Shown here piece by piece: positions 9,003 through 38,639 of a stretch of 64,000 bases of DNA (position 1 is the stretch's first letter; each line of letters begins with the position of its first letter). The notes below the pieces were generated by a model. That model was not told the origin of the DNA. It ran no database searches and saw only the letters and a list, made by a program, of their open reading frames with translations. Source of the DNA: Capra hircus (Eukaryota; Chordata; Mammalia; Artiodactyla; Bovidae); contig NC_030810.1 of the NCBI RefSeq assembly GCF_001704415.2, forward strand, positions 100,638,315 to 100,702,314, read 5' to 3'. Position numbers and translations under genes: made by a program.

Positions 9003-11863
9003 GTGAGTTGCCTTTCACAGCCCCTCCCTGGGAAGGGGACAGCCAGGTGCCATGGGGACAGGGTCTGGGAAGGTGTGGGGGCTTGGTTAGAAGGAATGGG
9101 GGACAGGGTCCTCCTCACAGACTCACCTTGTTTTGACCCCCTTGACAGGTGTGCCCAACCTGCCCCATGATGCTTCCCAACCGCTGCAGCTTCAGCGCCC
9201 ACCAGCGCATGCATAAGAACCGGCCTCCCCACGTCTGTCCTGAGTGTGGGGGCAACTTTCTGCAAGCCAATTTTCAGACCCATCTCCGGGAGGCCTGCCT
9301 ACATTTCTCTCGCCGCGTAGGATACAGGTGCCTCCCACACCTCCTCCCCATATGTTGACACTTTTCCTCCTGTACTTGATGGTCTCGTGGCTCCTGGGAC
9401 CAGCCTTTTAGAAGGCGAGCCCGTCTCTCCTGCTGAATCACGCAGCCATGCTGTGTTGGCGAGTGCAGCCTGAGCTCCCTGCCTTTCCGTCACTCCCCAT
9501 GGAGTGGGCGGGCCCCACGGAGCGGGCGGGCCCCATGGAGCTGGCGAGCAGGGCCACCTCTGGAGCACCAGCTCTACCTCCGGAGGCCTCCCCTCTGGGA
9601 CCGCGTCCTGTGGCTCCTTCCTTCCTCCACTTGCTCATGTTCCACTGCCGATTAACTTCTCAGGCCACCCGGTCCCCGAGAATGAGTGTGGGGTTGGGGG
9701 TGGCTGCAGGGACGCCCCCCACTCACCACCATGCCTCCGACTTTCTCCCCAAGGTGCCCCAGCTGTGCAGTGGTGTTTGGGGGTGTGAACTCCATCAAGT
9801 CCCACATCCAAACGTCACACTGCGAGGTTTTCCACAAGTGCCCCATCTGCCCCATGGCCTTCAAGTCTGCACCCAGCGCCCACGCCCACCTCTACACCCA
9901 GCATCCCAGCTTCCACACGCAGCAGGCCAAGTGAGACCTGGGGAGGGAGCATAGGGGTGAGATGGGAGGTGGGGTGGGATTGGGCCTTGATGGGGCAGGA
10001 TGTCAGCACTGTCCTCTCCTTCCACACAGGATGATCTACAAGTGTGCCATGTGTGACACGGTCTTCACTCACAAACCCCTCCTCTCCTCACACTTTGACC
10101 AGCACTTGCTGCCCCAGCGTGTCAGCGTCTTTAAGTGCCCATCTTGTCCTCTGCTTTTTGCCCAAAAAAGGACCATGCTGGAACATCTCAAGGTACAGGA
10201 GTCAAGAGACAGAGGTGGGGTGCTCAGCTCTATCAGTCTGGGGTTAAGATCACACACCCCTCTGGAAATGGGAGCAAGGGAGAGGCCAGGAGTTGGGCAA
10301 AGCCAGGCCCTCCTCCCGCTCCCCCAACAGCCACATGCCTTGTCTCCCTCTCACAGAACACCCATCAGTCTGGGCGCCCGGGGGAGGAGACCGCTGGGAA
10401 AGGAGCTGGGGGTGCCCTTCTGACCCCCAAGACAGAGCCCGAGGAGCTGGCTGTGTCTCGGGCAGGAACCGCTGCCCCTACTGAGGAATCGTCTTCAACC
10501 TCAGAAGAGGAGGAGCCGCCCAGCTCTCCCGAGCCCCCTCGCCCAACCAAACGGCCCCGGCGAGAACTGGGGAGCAAAGGCATCAAGGGCGGGGGCGGGG
10601 GCCCTGGCGGCTGGACCTGTGGCCTCTGTCACTCCTGGTTTCCTGAGCGTGACGAGTATGTGGGTCACATGAAGAAGGAGCATGGCAAGGTGAGGGGGTG
10701 CCCCCTGGGAGCCAGAGGGGCTGCACTGGGGTTGACCTGTGTGGCAGTGGGGATGGGGTCCCAGATGGGAGCCTGGCTCTGAGATTCCCCCCCCTGCTCT
10801 CCTAGTCAGTGAAAAAGTTTCCCTGCCGCCTGTGTGAGCGGTCCTTCTGCTCGGCCCCCAGCCTGAGGCGCCACGTCAGGGTCAACCACGAGGGTATCAA
10901 GCGAGTTTACCCTTGCAGGTAACCTTCACCCCTGTGCCCCTGTCCTCCTCTCTGTCTCGCAGGGTGCCCCCAACCCTGGTTCCCCAAAACAACCTTCCCA
11001 CCTGCCTCTTAGGTCTGAGTGGACTGACGGTTGAGGCCTCCCTCTGCTCAAGCCGCGAGCCTTGGTCTTTGGGCTGTGCCCCGGCGCCCACCCGCCCGCT
11101 CTCCCCTTTAGGTATTGCACAGAGGGAAAGCGCACCTTCAGCAGCCGCCTGATCCTGGAGAAACACGTCCAGGTCCGGCACGGCTTGCCGCTCGGGGCCC
11201 AGTCCCCTGGCCGGGGGAGCGCCCTGGCTCGGGGCCCTGGTGCCAGAGCCCAGGTAGGCGGAGGCCCACACTGCCGCGCGGACGTGGACGCAGCCTCAGG
11301 GTGCTGGGTGGGGGTGCCAGGGCCGTGGGAGGCCCCGGACACCCAGTTCCTTTCCTCTTCTCCAGGGGCCAGGACGCAAGCGCCGCCAGTCCTCAGACTC
11401 TTGCAGTGAGGAGCCCGACAGCACGACACCGCCAGCCAAGTCCCCCAGGGGCGCACCCGGGTCGGGCGGCCACGGCCCCCTGCGCTACCGGAGCGGCGGC
11501 TCGGCAGAACAGAGCCTCGTGGTGGGCTTGAGGGTGGACGGTGGCGCCCAGCAGTGCCTCGACTGTGGCTTGTGCTTTGCCTCACCTGGCTCCCTAAGCC
11601 GTCATCGTTTCATCAGCCACAAGAAGAAACGGGGTGTGGGGAGTGCCAGTGCCCTAGGCCTGGGGGATGGGGAGGAAGAGGCCCCCCCTCCTTCCAGGTC
11701 CGACCCAGATGGTGGAGAGTCACCCTTGCCTGCTTCAGGAGGCCCGCTGACCTGTAAGGTCTGTGGCAAGAGCTGCGACAGCCCTCTCAACCTCAAGACC
11801 CATTTCCGCACACATGGCATGGCGTTCATCAGGGCTCGGCAAGGGGGCAGTGGGGACAACTAG
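6897..11863 (+). CDS. ZNF687: ZNF687, C2H2 zinc-finger protein 687 (8 coding exons, 1,236 aa)
   Basis: Nuclear zinc-finger protein. In human it is reported with ZNF592 and ZMYND8 in a transcription-regulating (Z3) complex, and a missense change causes a severe Paget disease of bone. Spliced coding exons are 6897-9002, 9149-9327, 9754-9930, 10030-10192, 10357-10689, 10806-10918, 11112-11253 and 11366-11863, totalling 3,711 nt. The start ATG sits in a good context (GCCATGG), 17 nt after an acceptor. The N-terminus ([20 protein letters not shown]) is the conserved acidic motif of this family. A long Pro/Ser/Gly-rich region follows, with a basic [12 protein letters not shown] segment. C2H2-type fingers start near residue 532 ([10 protein letters not shown]) and continue to [12 protein letters not shown] near the C-terminus. 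Length agrees with human (1,237 aa). A basic PTKRPRR stretch near 938-944 looks like a nuclear signal. Confidence 0.97.
9149..9327 (+). CDS. ZNF687: ZNF687 coding exon 2
   Basis: Acceptor TTGACAG; donor TACAG|GTGCCT. Encodes fingers [20 protein letters not shown] and [16 protein letters not shown]. Ends two bases into an Arg codon that is completed by the next exon. Confidence 0.93.
9754..9930 (+). CDS. ZNF687: ZNF687 coding exon 3
   Basis: Acceptor CCCCAAG; donor GCCAA|GTGAGA. Encodes [20 protein letters not shown] and [20 protein letters not shown], two C2H2 fingers. Confidence 0.93.
10030..10192 (+). CDS. ZNF687: ZNF687 coding exon 4
   Basis: Acceptor CCACACAG; donor CTCAAG|GTACAG. Encodes [20 protein letters not shown] and [20 protein letters not shown] fingers. 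Confidence 0.93.
10357..10689 (+). CDS. ZNF687: ZNF687 coding exon 5 (residues 876-986)
   Basis: Acceptor CTCTCACAG; donor GGCAAG|GTGAGG. Encodes an acidic Ser/Glu-rich linker ([11 protein letters not shown]), a basic [11 protein letters not shown] segment and the finger [20 protein letters not shown]. Confidence 0.93.
10806..10918 (+). CDS. ZNF687: ZNF687 coding exon 6
   Basis: Acceptor CTCTCCTAG; donor TGCAG|GTAACC. Encodes the finger [20 protein letters not shown] and the start of the next (YPCR). Confidence 0.93.
11112..11253 (+). CDS. ZNF687: ZNF687 coding exon 7
   Basis: Acceptor CCCTTTAG; donor GCCCAG|GTAGGC. Encodes [20 protein letters not shown], completing the finger, then a Gly/Arg/Ala-rich linker. 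Confidence 0.92.
11366..11863 (+). CDS. ZNF687: ZNF687 last coding exon (residues 1,072-1,236)
   Basis: Acceptor CTTCTCCAG. Encodes a basic [15 protein letters not shown] start, the finger [20 protein letters not shown] and the final finger [20 protein letters not shown], ending GSGDN and TAG. Confidence 0.95.
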   Translation, partial: GPGRKRRQSSDSCSEEPDSTTPPAKSPRGAPGSGGHGPLRYRSGGSAEQSLVVGLRVDGGAQQCLDCGLCFASPGSLSRHRFISHKKKRGVGSASALGLGDGEEEAPPPSRSDPDGGESPLPASGGPLTCKVCGKSCDSPLNLKTHFRTHGMAFIRARQGGSGDN

Positions 11864-12740
11864 GGCCCAGGCCTGGACTGAGCCCCCGCCCTCTGCCTCG
11901 GGAGCCCTGGGTCACTGCTGCTGCCTGGTCGCTGGGCTGGGGAGTTCCATTATAATTCACGTTCTGTTCAGCTCCTCTTCCGCTAACCCCCAAGGACAAC
12001 CAGCTTTTGAGGATGGTAGTTACTTGCGGTCCCCCCATTGGGTCCTAGTAGAGTGGGTCCTCCATTCCTTCTTTCTGAGCCCAACACTAATTATTTTCTT
12101 GCTGCAGCCCCCCCCATGTGGGACCGGGGGTGGGGGTGGGGGTGGGAGGATGGGAAGGCCTGATACTGGGGTGGTCAGGGACACACTCCTCACCTCTGTG
12201 GGCACGGATGGCGGTCCCAGCATGCCCTTCAGACTCACTGGCACTCCAGCCCCGACCCCTGCAGTGCCTTTCACTTTTTTTTTTTTCCCCAGAAATCCAG
12301 GGGGGAGGGGGGGTTGGTGGGGGTGAGTCCTGTCAAGGGAGTCCCAGGGAGAGGAGGGGACAGGCTCTCAGGAATCCTTTATTCTTGTAGTAATAATACT
12401 AACAGTGGGGGAATGGGAGGGAGAAAACCAGACCATTAAAACTGCTTGTGGTTTAATCCCCATTCAAGCTCCTCTTTTTATGTAACAATGTGGACGGGTC
12501 GGGGAGGGAGGTGAGTGACAAAGCTGGGAAGGCCCTTCTTGGAGGATGAGGTGGTTACTGACCAAGACAGGCAAGGAAAATGCAGCCTTCCCCTTTTCTG
12601 TGTAGTTCCTTTTGTAACCTGAACACAGGCATGTCCACTCCCCACCCCTGAAAAAAACACATCTCAGAAATGACACAGATGGCTAACTAAGGACTTTATT
12701 TCAAACAAAAAAAATAAAAAATTGAGAGCTAGCTCCCTGG
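11864..12740 (+). other. ZNF687: ZNF687 3' UTR (two candidate poly(A) signals)
   Basis: Follows the TAG. Candidate plus-strand signals are ATTAAA at 12,435-12,440 and AATAAA at 12,713-12,718. Contains a G-rich run at 12,126-12,149 and a poly-T near 12,275. Use of the distal signal would overlap the PI4KB 3' UTR. Confidence 0.6.
12126..12149 (+). other. G-quadruplex-type run in ZNF687 3' UTR
   Basis: Four G tracts of 3-5 bases separated by single T (GGGGGTGGGGGTGGGGGTGGG) satisfy the standard intramolecular quadruplex pattern on the transcribed RNA. Confidence 0.6.
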
Positions 12741-13380
12741 GTGTGGGGAAGGGATCAGGGCAAGGAATTCCCCGAGGCTAGGCCAGTACCCTCAGACTGG
12801 AGGGGCCGTGATCATTCCCTTCCTCACTTCTGGGATGGGGGACCTCAGCAAGGGCAGGACCCTATGCCAAAGCCCACCTACCCAGGGGAACTCGGGCTAG
12901 GGCTCAGTCCCTGGGAGGGGACAGTCAGGCAGCAGCATGGCCAAAGGCCAACCACAGGATCAAGTCCTCAGTACCAAGAACCTACTCTTTTCTTCCTGGG
13001 ACCCAGAATACATGAAGCGGATGGCCTGTGGAAAGAACCTCTCGGACCCTGGTGAGGAGAAGCGAGGCCCCAGCGCCCCCCACACTTATCACTTCTGTTC
13101 TCTGGAGGGCAGTGAGTCCTGGAGTCCATCAGGTGGTAATACTGACACAGCTGGGGTGGCGGCAAGGAAGCCCCAGTCAGTCTGGACCCCGCAGCTGGCT
13201 CTCCCCACCCGCCCCGGCAAGCTCTACGGTTACCACATGATCCTTTGTATGTCTTGCCTTCCATTCCCCTTGGTGGATGGCTGGGGGGGTGGGGCTTCCT
13301 GGCTTAGGGTTTCTCCAAGGGCTTTCCCAGGGAGGGTCCCCTGAACCCCCCCATCGCGCTGGGGCCTGAAGAGGAGGGCG
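12360..13380 (-). other. PI4KB: PI4KB 3' UTR (candidate poly(A) signals)
   Basis: Minus-strand AATAAA occurs at 12,695-12,700 and again at 12,378-12,383. The distal signal would carry the transcript past the ZNF687 ATTAAA and make the two genes overlap tail to tail. Human annotation, as remembered, shows an overlap of a few hundred bases. Confidence 0.55.
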
Positions 13381-31380
<18,000 letters not shown>

Positions 31381-31445
31381 GGCCACAGCCAGACTTGGAG
31401 CTTGCAAGCTAGAGAAGGAAGGAGGGAGAAAGGAAGAGAAAGGGA

Positions 31446-31463
31446 GACACACACACACACACC
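31446..31463. repeat. (AC)n short microsatellite
   Basis: About nine AC units upstream of the PI4KB first coding exon. Confidence 0.7.
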
Positions 31464-32129
31464 ATTAGTGGTGCCAACCTCAGGCCTGGCCTGCGCCAGG
31501 AAACCTTCCCAGGCATCCCCTCTTTAAGTCTTCCGGGACTCATTCAAACGCAGATGAAAAGTCATCCCCTCCCAGGAAACTTACCCTGACTCCCTCCTTC
31601 TACCTCCGATCCCTACATTACTCTTCACTCCTTCTGTGCTTAGTTACTCATCTTAGCCTCTGTTCTTAACTTGTATTTGCCAAATGTTGCTTTATGTGTG
31701 TTATGTTTATCTAGGTTTACAAATTCTTCAGAGAGACTGGGAAGCGATTCTGGTCCTAATTCTCTTGTCCCCAACTCTTCAAATGCTCTTCTCCCTCCAT
31801 GTTCTTCCCATATCTCCCTCAAATGCCTTGCCAGTAACCTTTAATTTTTCCTCTTTAAACTGTATTTTCTTCCTCATATAACACTCCATACACAGGTCCT
31901 GAATATCTCACCTTTATTTAGCGCTAAAATCTTGATGTGTTTTTCCAGTTACAGATACTTTTCTTACCTTCCCTTTTAGACTCAAAGCACCCAAAAAATA
32001 ATGGCCAGCAAACACACCAGGCTTTACTGAGAAGGAAATAGCTCAGAAACATCCATCGTCAACCCTGCTGAGGTGTGCCATCTCTCTGCTCGTCTGAGGA
32101 CATGACATCATGCTCCCTTCCTCCAGCAC

Positions 32130-32310
32130 TGTGGCAGCTGAAGGATAGTGGAAAAACTCCTGCACTTGGACTCAAACAGGCTGAGATTCAAAATCCTGGC
32201 TCTGCCAGTATGTGTGTAAACTCAGGCAAACCTCCTATCTTCTGAGTTTGTTTCCTCAACTGTAAAATGGGAAGAAACATGTCTATTTCTTAATGTCACT
32301 GTGTATTAAC
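32130..32310 (+). repeat. MIR SINE
   Basis: 'atcctggctctgccagtatg' followed by 'ttcctcaactgtaaaatggg' are MIR landmarks. Confidence 0.75.
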
Positions 32311-32365
32311 AGAATGAGTAACTTTATGTATGCAAAAGGAATTAACATGTCTGTCCCTGGCACAC

Positions 32366-32578
32366 AGCGTGTGTGTGTGTTATCACTGTCGTGTCCGACT
32401 CTTTGCGACCCTATGGACTATAGCCCACCAGGCTTTTCTGTCCACGGAATTCTCCAGGCAAGAAAAGTGGAGTGGATTGCCATTCCCTTCTTCAGAGGAA
32501 CTCCCCAACCCAGGGATCGAACCCTGGTCTCCTGCCTCGCAGGCAGATTCTTTACTGTTTGAACTACAAGGAAGTCTG
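32366..32578 (-). repeat. Bov-tA SINE, minus
   Basis: Begins with a GT run and 'cactgtcgtgtccgactctt', and ends 'caggcagattctttactgtt'. The B-box 'cagggatcgaaccctgg' is intact. Confidence 0.85.
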
Positions 32579-32605
32579 TACAGGCACACAGTAATACTCT
32601 ACAAA

Positions 32606-32872
32606 TGCTGCTGCTGCTAAGTTGCTTCAGTCGTGTCCAACTCTGTGCGACCCCATAGACGGCAGCCCACCAGGCTCCCCTGTCCCTGGGGTTCCCCATG
32701 CAAGAATACTGGAGTGGGTTGCCATTTCCTTCTCCAATGCATGGAAGTGAAAGTGAAGTCGCTCAGTCGTGTCCGACTCTTAGCAACCCCATGGACTGCA
32801 GCCTACCAGGCTTCTCCGTCCATGGGGTTTTCCAGGCAACAGTACTGGAGTGGGGTGCCACTGCCTTCTCTG
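32606..32872 (-). repeat. BOV-A2 dimeric SINE, minus
   Basis: Starts with GCTGCTGCT, then two monomers ('gcttcagtcgtgtccaactc' and 'gctcagtcgtgtccgactct'), and ends 'gtgccactgccttctctg'. Confidence 0.88.
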
Positions 32873-35711
32873 CTACAAGTGCTAGTTAAATCCTAATCAC
32901 CTAAAAGGTTGATAAACAATGCACGTGCACACGCCTATGCTGTTTATACGGAGAGTGACTTAGTTAACATTTGTTACTCGAGACTCTTCCAAAACATTTA
33001 TGCGGGCCCTCTCCTATCCCAACCCTACTTTCCCCCATCCTCATACACACACTCCAAGAACTGGAGGGGCTGTGAGAAGACAAAAAGGTATCAGGCTGGA
33101 GGCCACGTGTCCAGAATGTCCAAAGGAGAAGAAAACATACAACCAACAATCCCCCTCTGGAGGGATCAGAAGGAAAGTCAGTGAGAGGACACTTGATAAA
33201 AGCCACTGCCTGCCTAGAATGATTCTTCACAGACTCACTAAATCCAGATCAGGAGAATCAGTGCAGAACAGGAGGAAATCTCAAAGCAAGGACTGGGAGA
33301 GGTACACTATATCAATGTCAGATTGACGTAGCTCCAGAGTCTGGCTACAGGTAGCAAAGGACTCAAGAGGCCTCTTCACAAAAATACAAATAGCATGAGG
33401 CCACGTCACACTCAAGAGCATGAGCAAGAGGAAGACAGAAGCACTTGCGGAGCTGGAAGGCAGGTAATTTCCAACTGATAGTGGCATCAATGAACCGGGT
33501 AAGTGGGGTTTGACCCTAGTAAACCCAAGTAAGTGGAAGGAGGCTCAAGACACAGATTCGCTAGTCACTCTGCAAAGCCTGAGTTTCCACCACTACTTTT
33601 TCAGGGTCTCTTCTTGAATCTCTGAAATTTTAAGACTCAAAGTCACCTTCATCTGCCCAACATATATAGTCCAGCCTGCTCTCCCCCAGCAGTCAACCAC
33701 TAATGTTGTGCAGGAAGATGGATGGAGAACTCTTAAGCTCTCAAGGAGTATTTAAAAAAAAAAGGCTACTTCAGTTTATTTTTCTCCTAACTCTGTCAAG
33801 CAAGAAGTTCATCCCCCAGTTAAATTTCTCTGATGCAGTCTGAGACTAGAATCAGCAAGAAGGTGGCGACTCTTTCACTATGCTCTTTCCCAAATGAGGC
33901 AGCGGCCTCTGAGCAGCAGAACCGGCATGGCTGCCTCTGCCCATGTGGACCTGTCTCTACTCGCAACTGTGGGGTGCACAGGAATAAGAAGAGGGAAGTG
34001 CTAATCAGTACCTGCTGCGACTCTGCAGCACACTGCACCAGAGGGCTCTCAAATTCCTCAAATTCAGCTGGGACTACTACTACTCTTCAGGTCTGCTTAG
34101 ACACTCACACAACAGACTCAAATCACTTTATACAACCAACTCTTTTTTTTTTTTAATCTCTCTATGCTTGGCACATGATTCTTTTTTCCTCTACTCCAGA
34201 GATTTTCAAGACACCAAAAGCTCCTAAGAGACCACTTTTCAAAACTTCCAAGGGAAAAGAAGTTCAGACATTCTCCCACATACAGCATTTCAGATTTCAC
34301 TAGGAAATGCAGACGATCTGGAAATGGTCACAACTGGGATTACTACTGGCACCAAGAAGGAAGGCAAGGAAGCCATCATTTCTTTTATCCCAGGGTTGAG
34401 CTGGAAATCCCATATCACATATTTAGGGGACTTGCCCACTGAACAGAACAGGTCCCCCATTTGACAGCCTTTACTCCCCAGGGAACAGATAATGTCAAGA
34501 GGAGGAGGAAAAGCAAACTCCTCTCCTGTAAAGGGCAGCTATGCCACTAGAAACCACCAAACTGGAGCCTGGCCTCCCTCCTGGCCTTCCTGAGTCTCAG
34601 GAACTGCCTGCCTCTGAAGCAAGTCATGGGGAGAAGGAGGAGCTGAAGGAAATGCAGGTTGTTTTGGCAATTTAGGCAATAAGAAATAAATGGATTTTTT
34701 AAAACCTAAATCCAGATATGGTCTTTAACATCAGTTAATTCATTCTGAAATGCAAAGAAAATACAGCTTTGATGAGTAACTATTCTTAAGAGAGTGAAAG
34801 GACTGGAAAGCAAAACAGGAAGAAACGGTTTCTGTATTCACCACCTTTCCCCTTTTAAAAGTCAGAGAACAAGAAAAACCCCAGAGAAGAAAATCCAAAC
34901 CTTTAATATCAAAAGACTCCTATGGCTCTCAAGGACACAGACAACTGAGGCTCCACATTTCACACTGGGAGCCTAAAGTGGCCTTCCGGTGAGGCTAGAA
35001 GGGAACTGAAGAGGTCTACCATGGCCCAGACCAGCAGCTAGCTTCTCGGAAAGGGGTGTGTGTGGGAGGGGGACGGGGAATGTTGACAACCAACTGGCTC
35101 CACACCTGATGTCTGGGCAAAGAAGGGAATCCTCAGGTGAGCACCAGAGGGCTGCTCAGGGCCAAGCAGAGAACAGCAGGGAAGGAGGACAGAGGCACAC
35201 GTGCATGTCTTCTGTGATGGAGCATCCAAGTCTCCAGAAGGTTCTGGGGGTAGGGAACGCTATCACTTAACCTGGCTTCTTGCTTCTCATCACCTCAAAA
35301 GACTCTAGACAAACAACCCTCCACTGGCCTCCATGAAATGACTTGGTGGATTGGTCTCTGCTAGGACAAGGTGTAAAGGGCCCCAGATCAATTTCCGCAC
35401 ATAGTTAATCACCATCCCCTTCTTGAAATCTTTTTCCATGAATTAGATAAGCATGACTGCTTCAGATTAGTCCTCATGTTTTTAATATGTTCCTGTATTT
35501 TCATAGAATGACCCTTAAGAGATCATCTTATTTATTGCTCTACCTCCAAACAGAAAGGTGAGCTCAATTTTCCATCACCTTTTAAAAGATCCCTCTGGAA
35601 AAAAAAAAGAAAGATCCCTTTGAGATGGATCATATGAACTGGAAAAAAGAGTAGTGGAGCCAATATCTTCATCCTACAAGGGAGGTAGTTAAGAGATGCT
35701 ATTAAAAGTTA

Positions 35712-35850
35712 ATGGACAGGGTGGGGGGTGGGAGGGAGGGGACATATGTATACCTATGGCTGATTCACACTGATATATGGCAGAAACCAACACAACATTA
35801 TAAAGCAATTATCCTCTAATTAAAAATAAATAATTTTTTAAAAAGTTAAC
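35712..35850 (+). repeat. L1 3' end fragment
   Basis: 'ggtgggagggaggggacata', 'tgtatacctatggctgattc', 'ttataaagcaattatcctct' and an A-rich tail are the bovid L1 3' UTR end. Confidence 0.75.
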
Positions 35851-38639
35851 GGAAAGGAGGTTCAAATATGTCATTTAAAGGTACTCAGGCTTCCAGTAGA
35901 AACAAAAACATATAAACACGAGGTATGAATCTTCTAAAAGACAGTCTTCTTTTGTAATAATTCATAAACCAAACAACAAGAACGAAAATTTTATCTAAAG
36001 CTCTGGCAATAACTTTCAGAGAGAAACACTAAAATAACTAAGAGGTTATCTTTAGGAGTAGGGATGAAGGGAAAGAGACTATTGATTTTCATCATAAATT
36101 CTTTAAGTACCATTGGATTTGTTTCCAAATGCACATAAGTCTTTAATAATAATTTTGAAAAAGAAGCTGCTCTTCAAAAGGGACTTCTAATCATCCTAAG
36201 CTGTCTGTTCTGCTCCTGAGGACTCCCTCCTCATGTCTCGAAGTCTAACTCAAACCTTTCTTTACGGAGGTCTCAGCTCATCCTTCCCTCTTAACCTCAA
36301 TGGTAAAAATGGAGTTTGAGTACAACCTTTCCCTTCTAGAAATACAGAACCAAGCCATCAAACAAGCTCAAGCCCTACCAGGATCCAGGTAAATGCTTAC
36401 CCAAGGCCCCAAGGCAGAGTGGCATCAGGGGAAGGGAGAACAGTGGTCTCAGGGAAGTTAAGTCAATATTGAATGAGGCAGAGAAATCTGTTCAGGGCTC
36501 TAGAGCTGGTATAAGCAGATACCAGCCAGACAGCCCAAGCCAGCTCTGGGAGCCCCTGCTGTAACTGACAGATGGCAAAGAAAGCAACCTGTATACTCAG
36601 CTCTCTCTGAACTGTTCCTCCACAAACTCCAAATGCACTCAAACTAGGCTCTCTCCAGTCTCATGCCACTTACTGAAAGGTCCCTCTCAAGCTTCTTCCC
36701 CAAATTAGACAATCTCAATTTTCTGCTTTGGATAGTGTTCAGCAAATGTGTTCTCACACAGTGTGGACCCAGCTCTGAGAAGGAAGCAGAGAAACTAGGA
36801 GGAATATGACTTCTCTTTAGGGGTGCTCCCAAGGAGCAAAGCTGCTCCTAAAAAGGGGACTTATGAGATCGGACACTGGCTGGCTAACGAGGAGGCAGAC
36901 AAAGGGGGAAGTGGGACAAAGCAGCATGATTACTTTCAAACAGGCTTAGAGTAGGAAGATGAAGGGAACTTCACGTGTTCTTTTCACTATTGGAGGCCAA
37001 GAGAGAGACATGGCATACAGGTGAGCAACTAGCTTCCTAAGTCCCAACTCAATTCAACTGTTCTTTTCCAGCCAGATTCCTCAAAGGATCTTCCCACAAA
37101 CGTACTTTACGCCTACAGAATCTGGAGTTATGGCTCAAGAACAAGAGGAACAGCAAAGCTGGTCAGCAACTTAAAGCAGTGGGGAACCAAATCAAGGCAG
37201 ATGAAAGAGTCAGGCCCGGAGCTTGCCTTTCAAACTGATTTACTCCCATGGTTGGAGACTAGAAAGGTTCAACAGAGAGACCAGAATGAAGGAAAATTCT
37301 CAGAACTGAATCACTACTAATAAATACCTTGTGTCTGAGGAACCCTGTGTTTTGTAAACAAATAATGAAGTCAAATTTTTCCCCCACATTGTGCTATACA
37401 CCTATTACTGTACCTATGCCTATAAAGTGGACCATTTTCCCAAAACAAGTCACGCTAAAGGTCAAGTGAAGAAGTCACATCCTGAACCCAGGAGTCTTGA
37501 TTTTCAATATACACGCTCTTTCCATTGGCTCATGTTCCTTTTCCCAGTTACCCCCTGACCAAATCCACTCCAGGCCTAAGCTCTTACGGAATTAACCATC
37601 TAGTAAAGCCACAGAGAGTAAACCGATTCCTCTTAGGGGTGGGAAGACATTATACTCTGTGATCCCTCTAAGACAAGCCTAAAATTAAATTATCCAAAAC
37701 AAAATTTCTCACAACCTCATTCAGTTTCCATGCAGGCCTGTTCATTCCTCCAGCAAAGTGTAATCTGATAGGAACTGCTTCAAACTTGCTCCATCCTTCT
37801 GAAACACCCTCTGTCCAGAGAAAAGCCTGAGACAGCTGAGGCTCCCCCCTCCTCCCAACACATCTTCTTAGCTCAAGGTTTAGCTGATCCTGAAATAAGT
37901 GGTATGTAAAGGCAGAGGGACAGAGAATACATAAAAACCACAGGCAAAACAATACCACAAGGATCAGCAAAACCCTTGAAACTTGAGGGAAGTGTCAAAG
38001 TTGGAAATCCTGAATGGGAAGGAGCACTGTCAGATCTCTCTTCTACAGGAACAAACCTCCAGAGGTTGGGAGATCTGAGGAAGGGTCGAGAAAAGCTAAA
38101 GAAAGTTACAGGAATCATTAAGTACTCTAGAGAAGAAAGGATTAACGTCAAAGCAGAATGTAAATAGTACTTTAGGAATGATGGTGAGGGCCTGAGATCC
38201 CTTAAGGAGAAGGAATAGACAGTTCTTGGAAGCCAGGAGCTGGGTGGGTGGGTGGCAGTGAGGTAATGGAATCAGAAGCAGCAGAGGAAGAGCCGGCCAC
38301 AGAGGCCCGGGAACCAGGGGCTGGGGATGCACAGAGACATCGGAGTTAAGGGGCAAAACAGGAAAAGGGATGAAGGCGGAGGCCGTGGGGAAAGGGGCTG
38401 GGGCACAGACAATGAGGAAAGACAAACAAGGATGGACCCTATAAAAGGCATCGTGATATGGAAGGGCTTGACGACTTAAGATAATTCGGGACGGAGGCAA
38501 CAGGGATAAGCGTGAGGGAGGGGGGAATCCCCGGCAGAGGGAGGAGCTAAACAGAAGAGGAAGCCAAAAAGCAGAGGAGGACCCCAGGTTCGGGAAGAAC
38601 GCGTGAAGGAACCCGGAGTGCAGGTGCCACCGGGAGGAT

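Noticed and set aside
9003..9148. Read-through of ZNF687 exon 1 giving a 757-residue product
   Set aside because: A clear GTGAGT donor and CAG acceptor remove it, and the spliced frame continues the finger array.
10926..11585. 219-codon minus ORF across ZNF687 exons
   Set aside because: It spans introns and exons of ZNF687 antisense, with GC-rich shadow composition.
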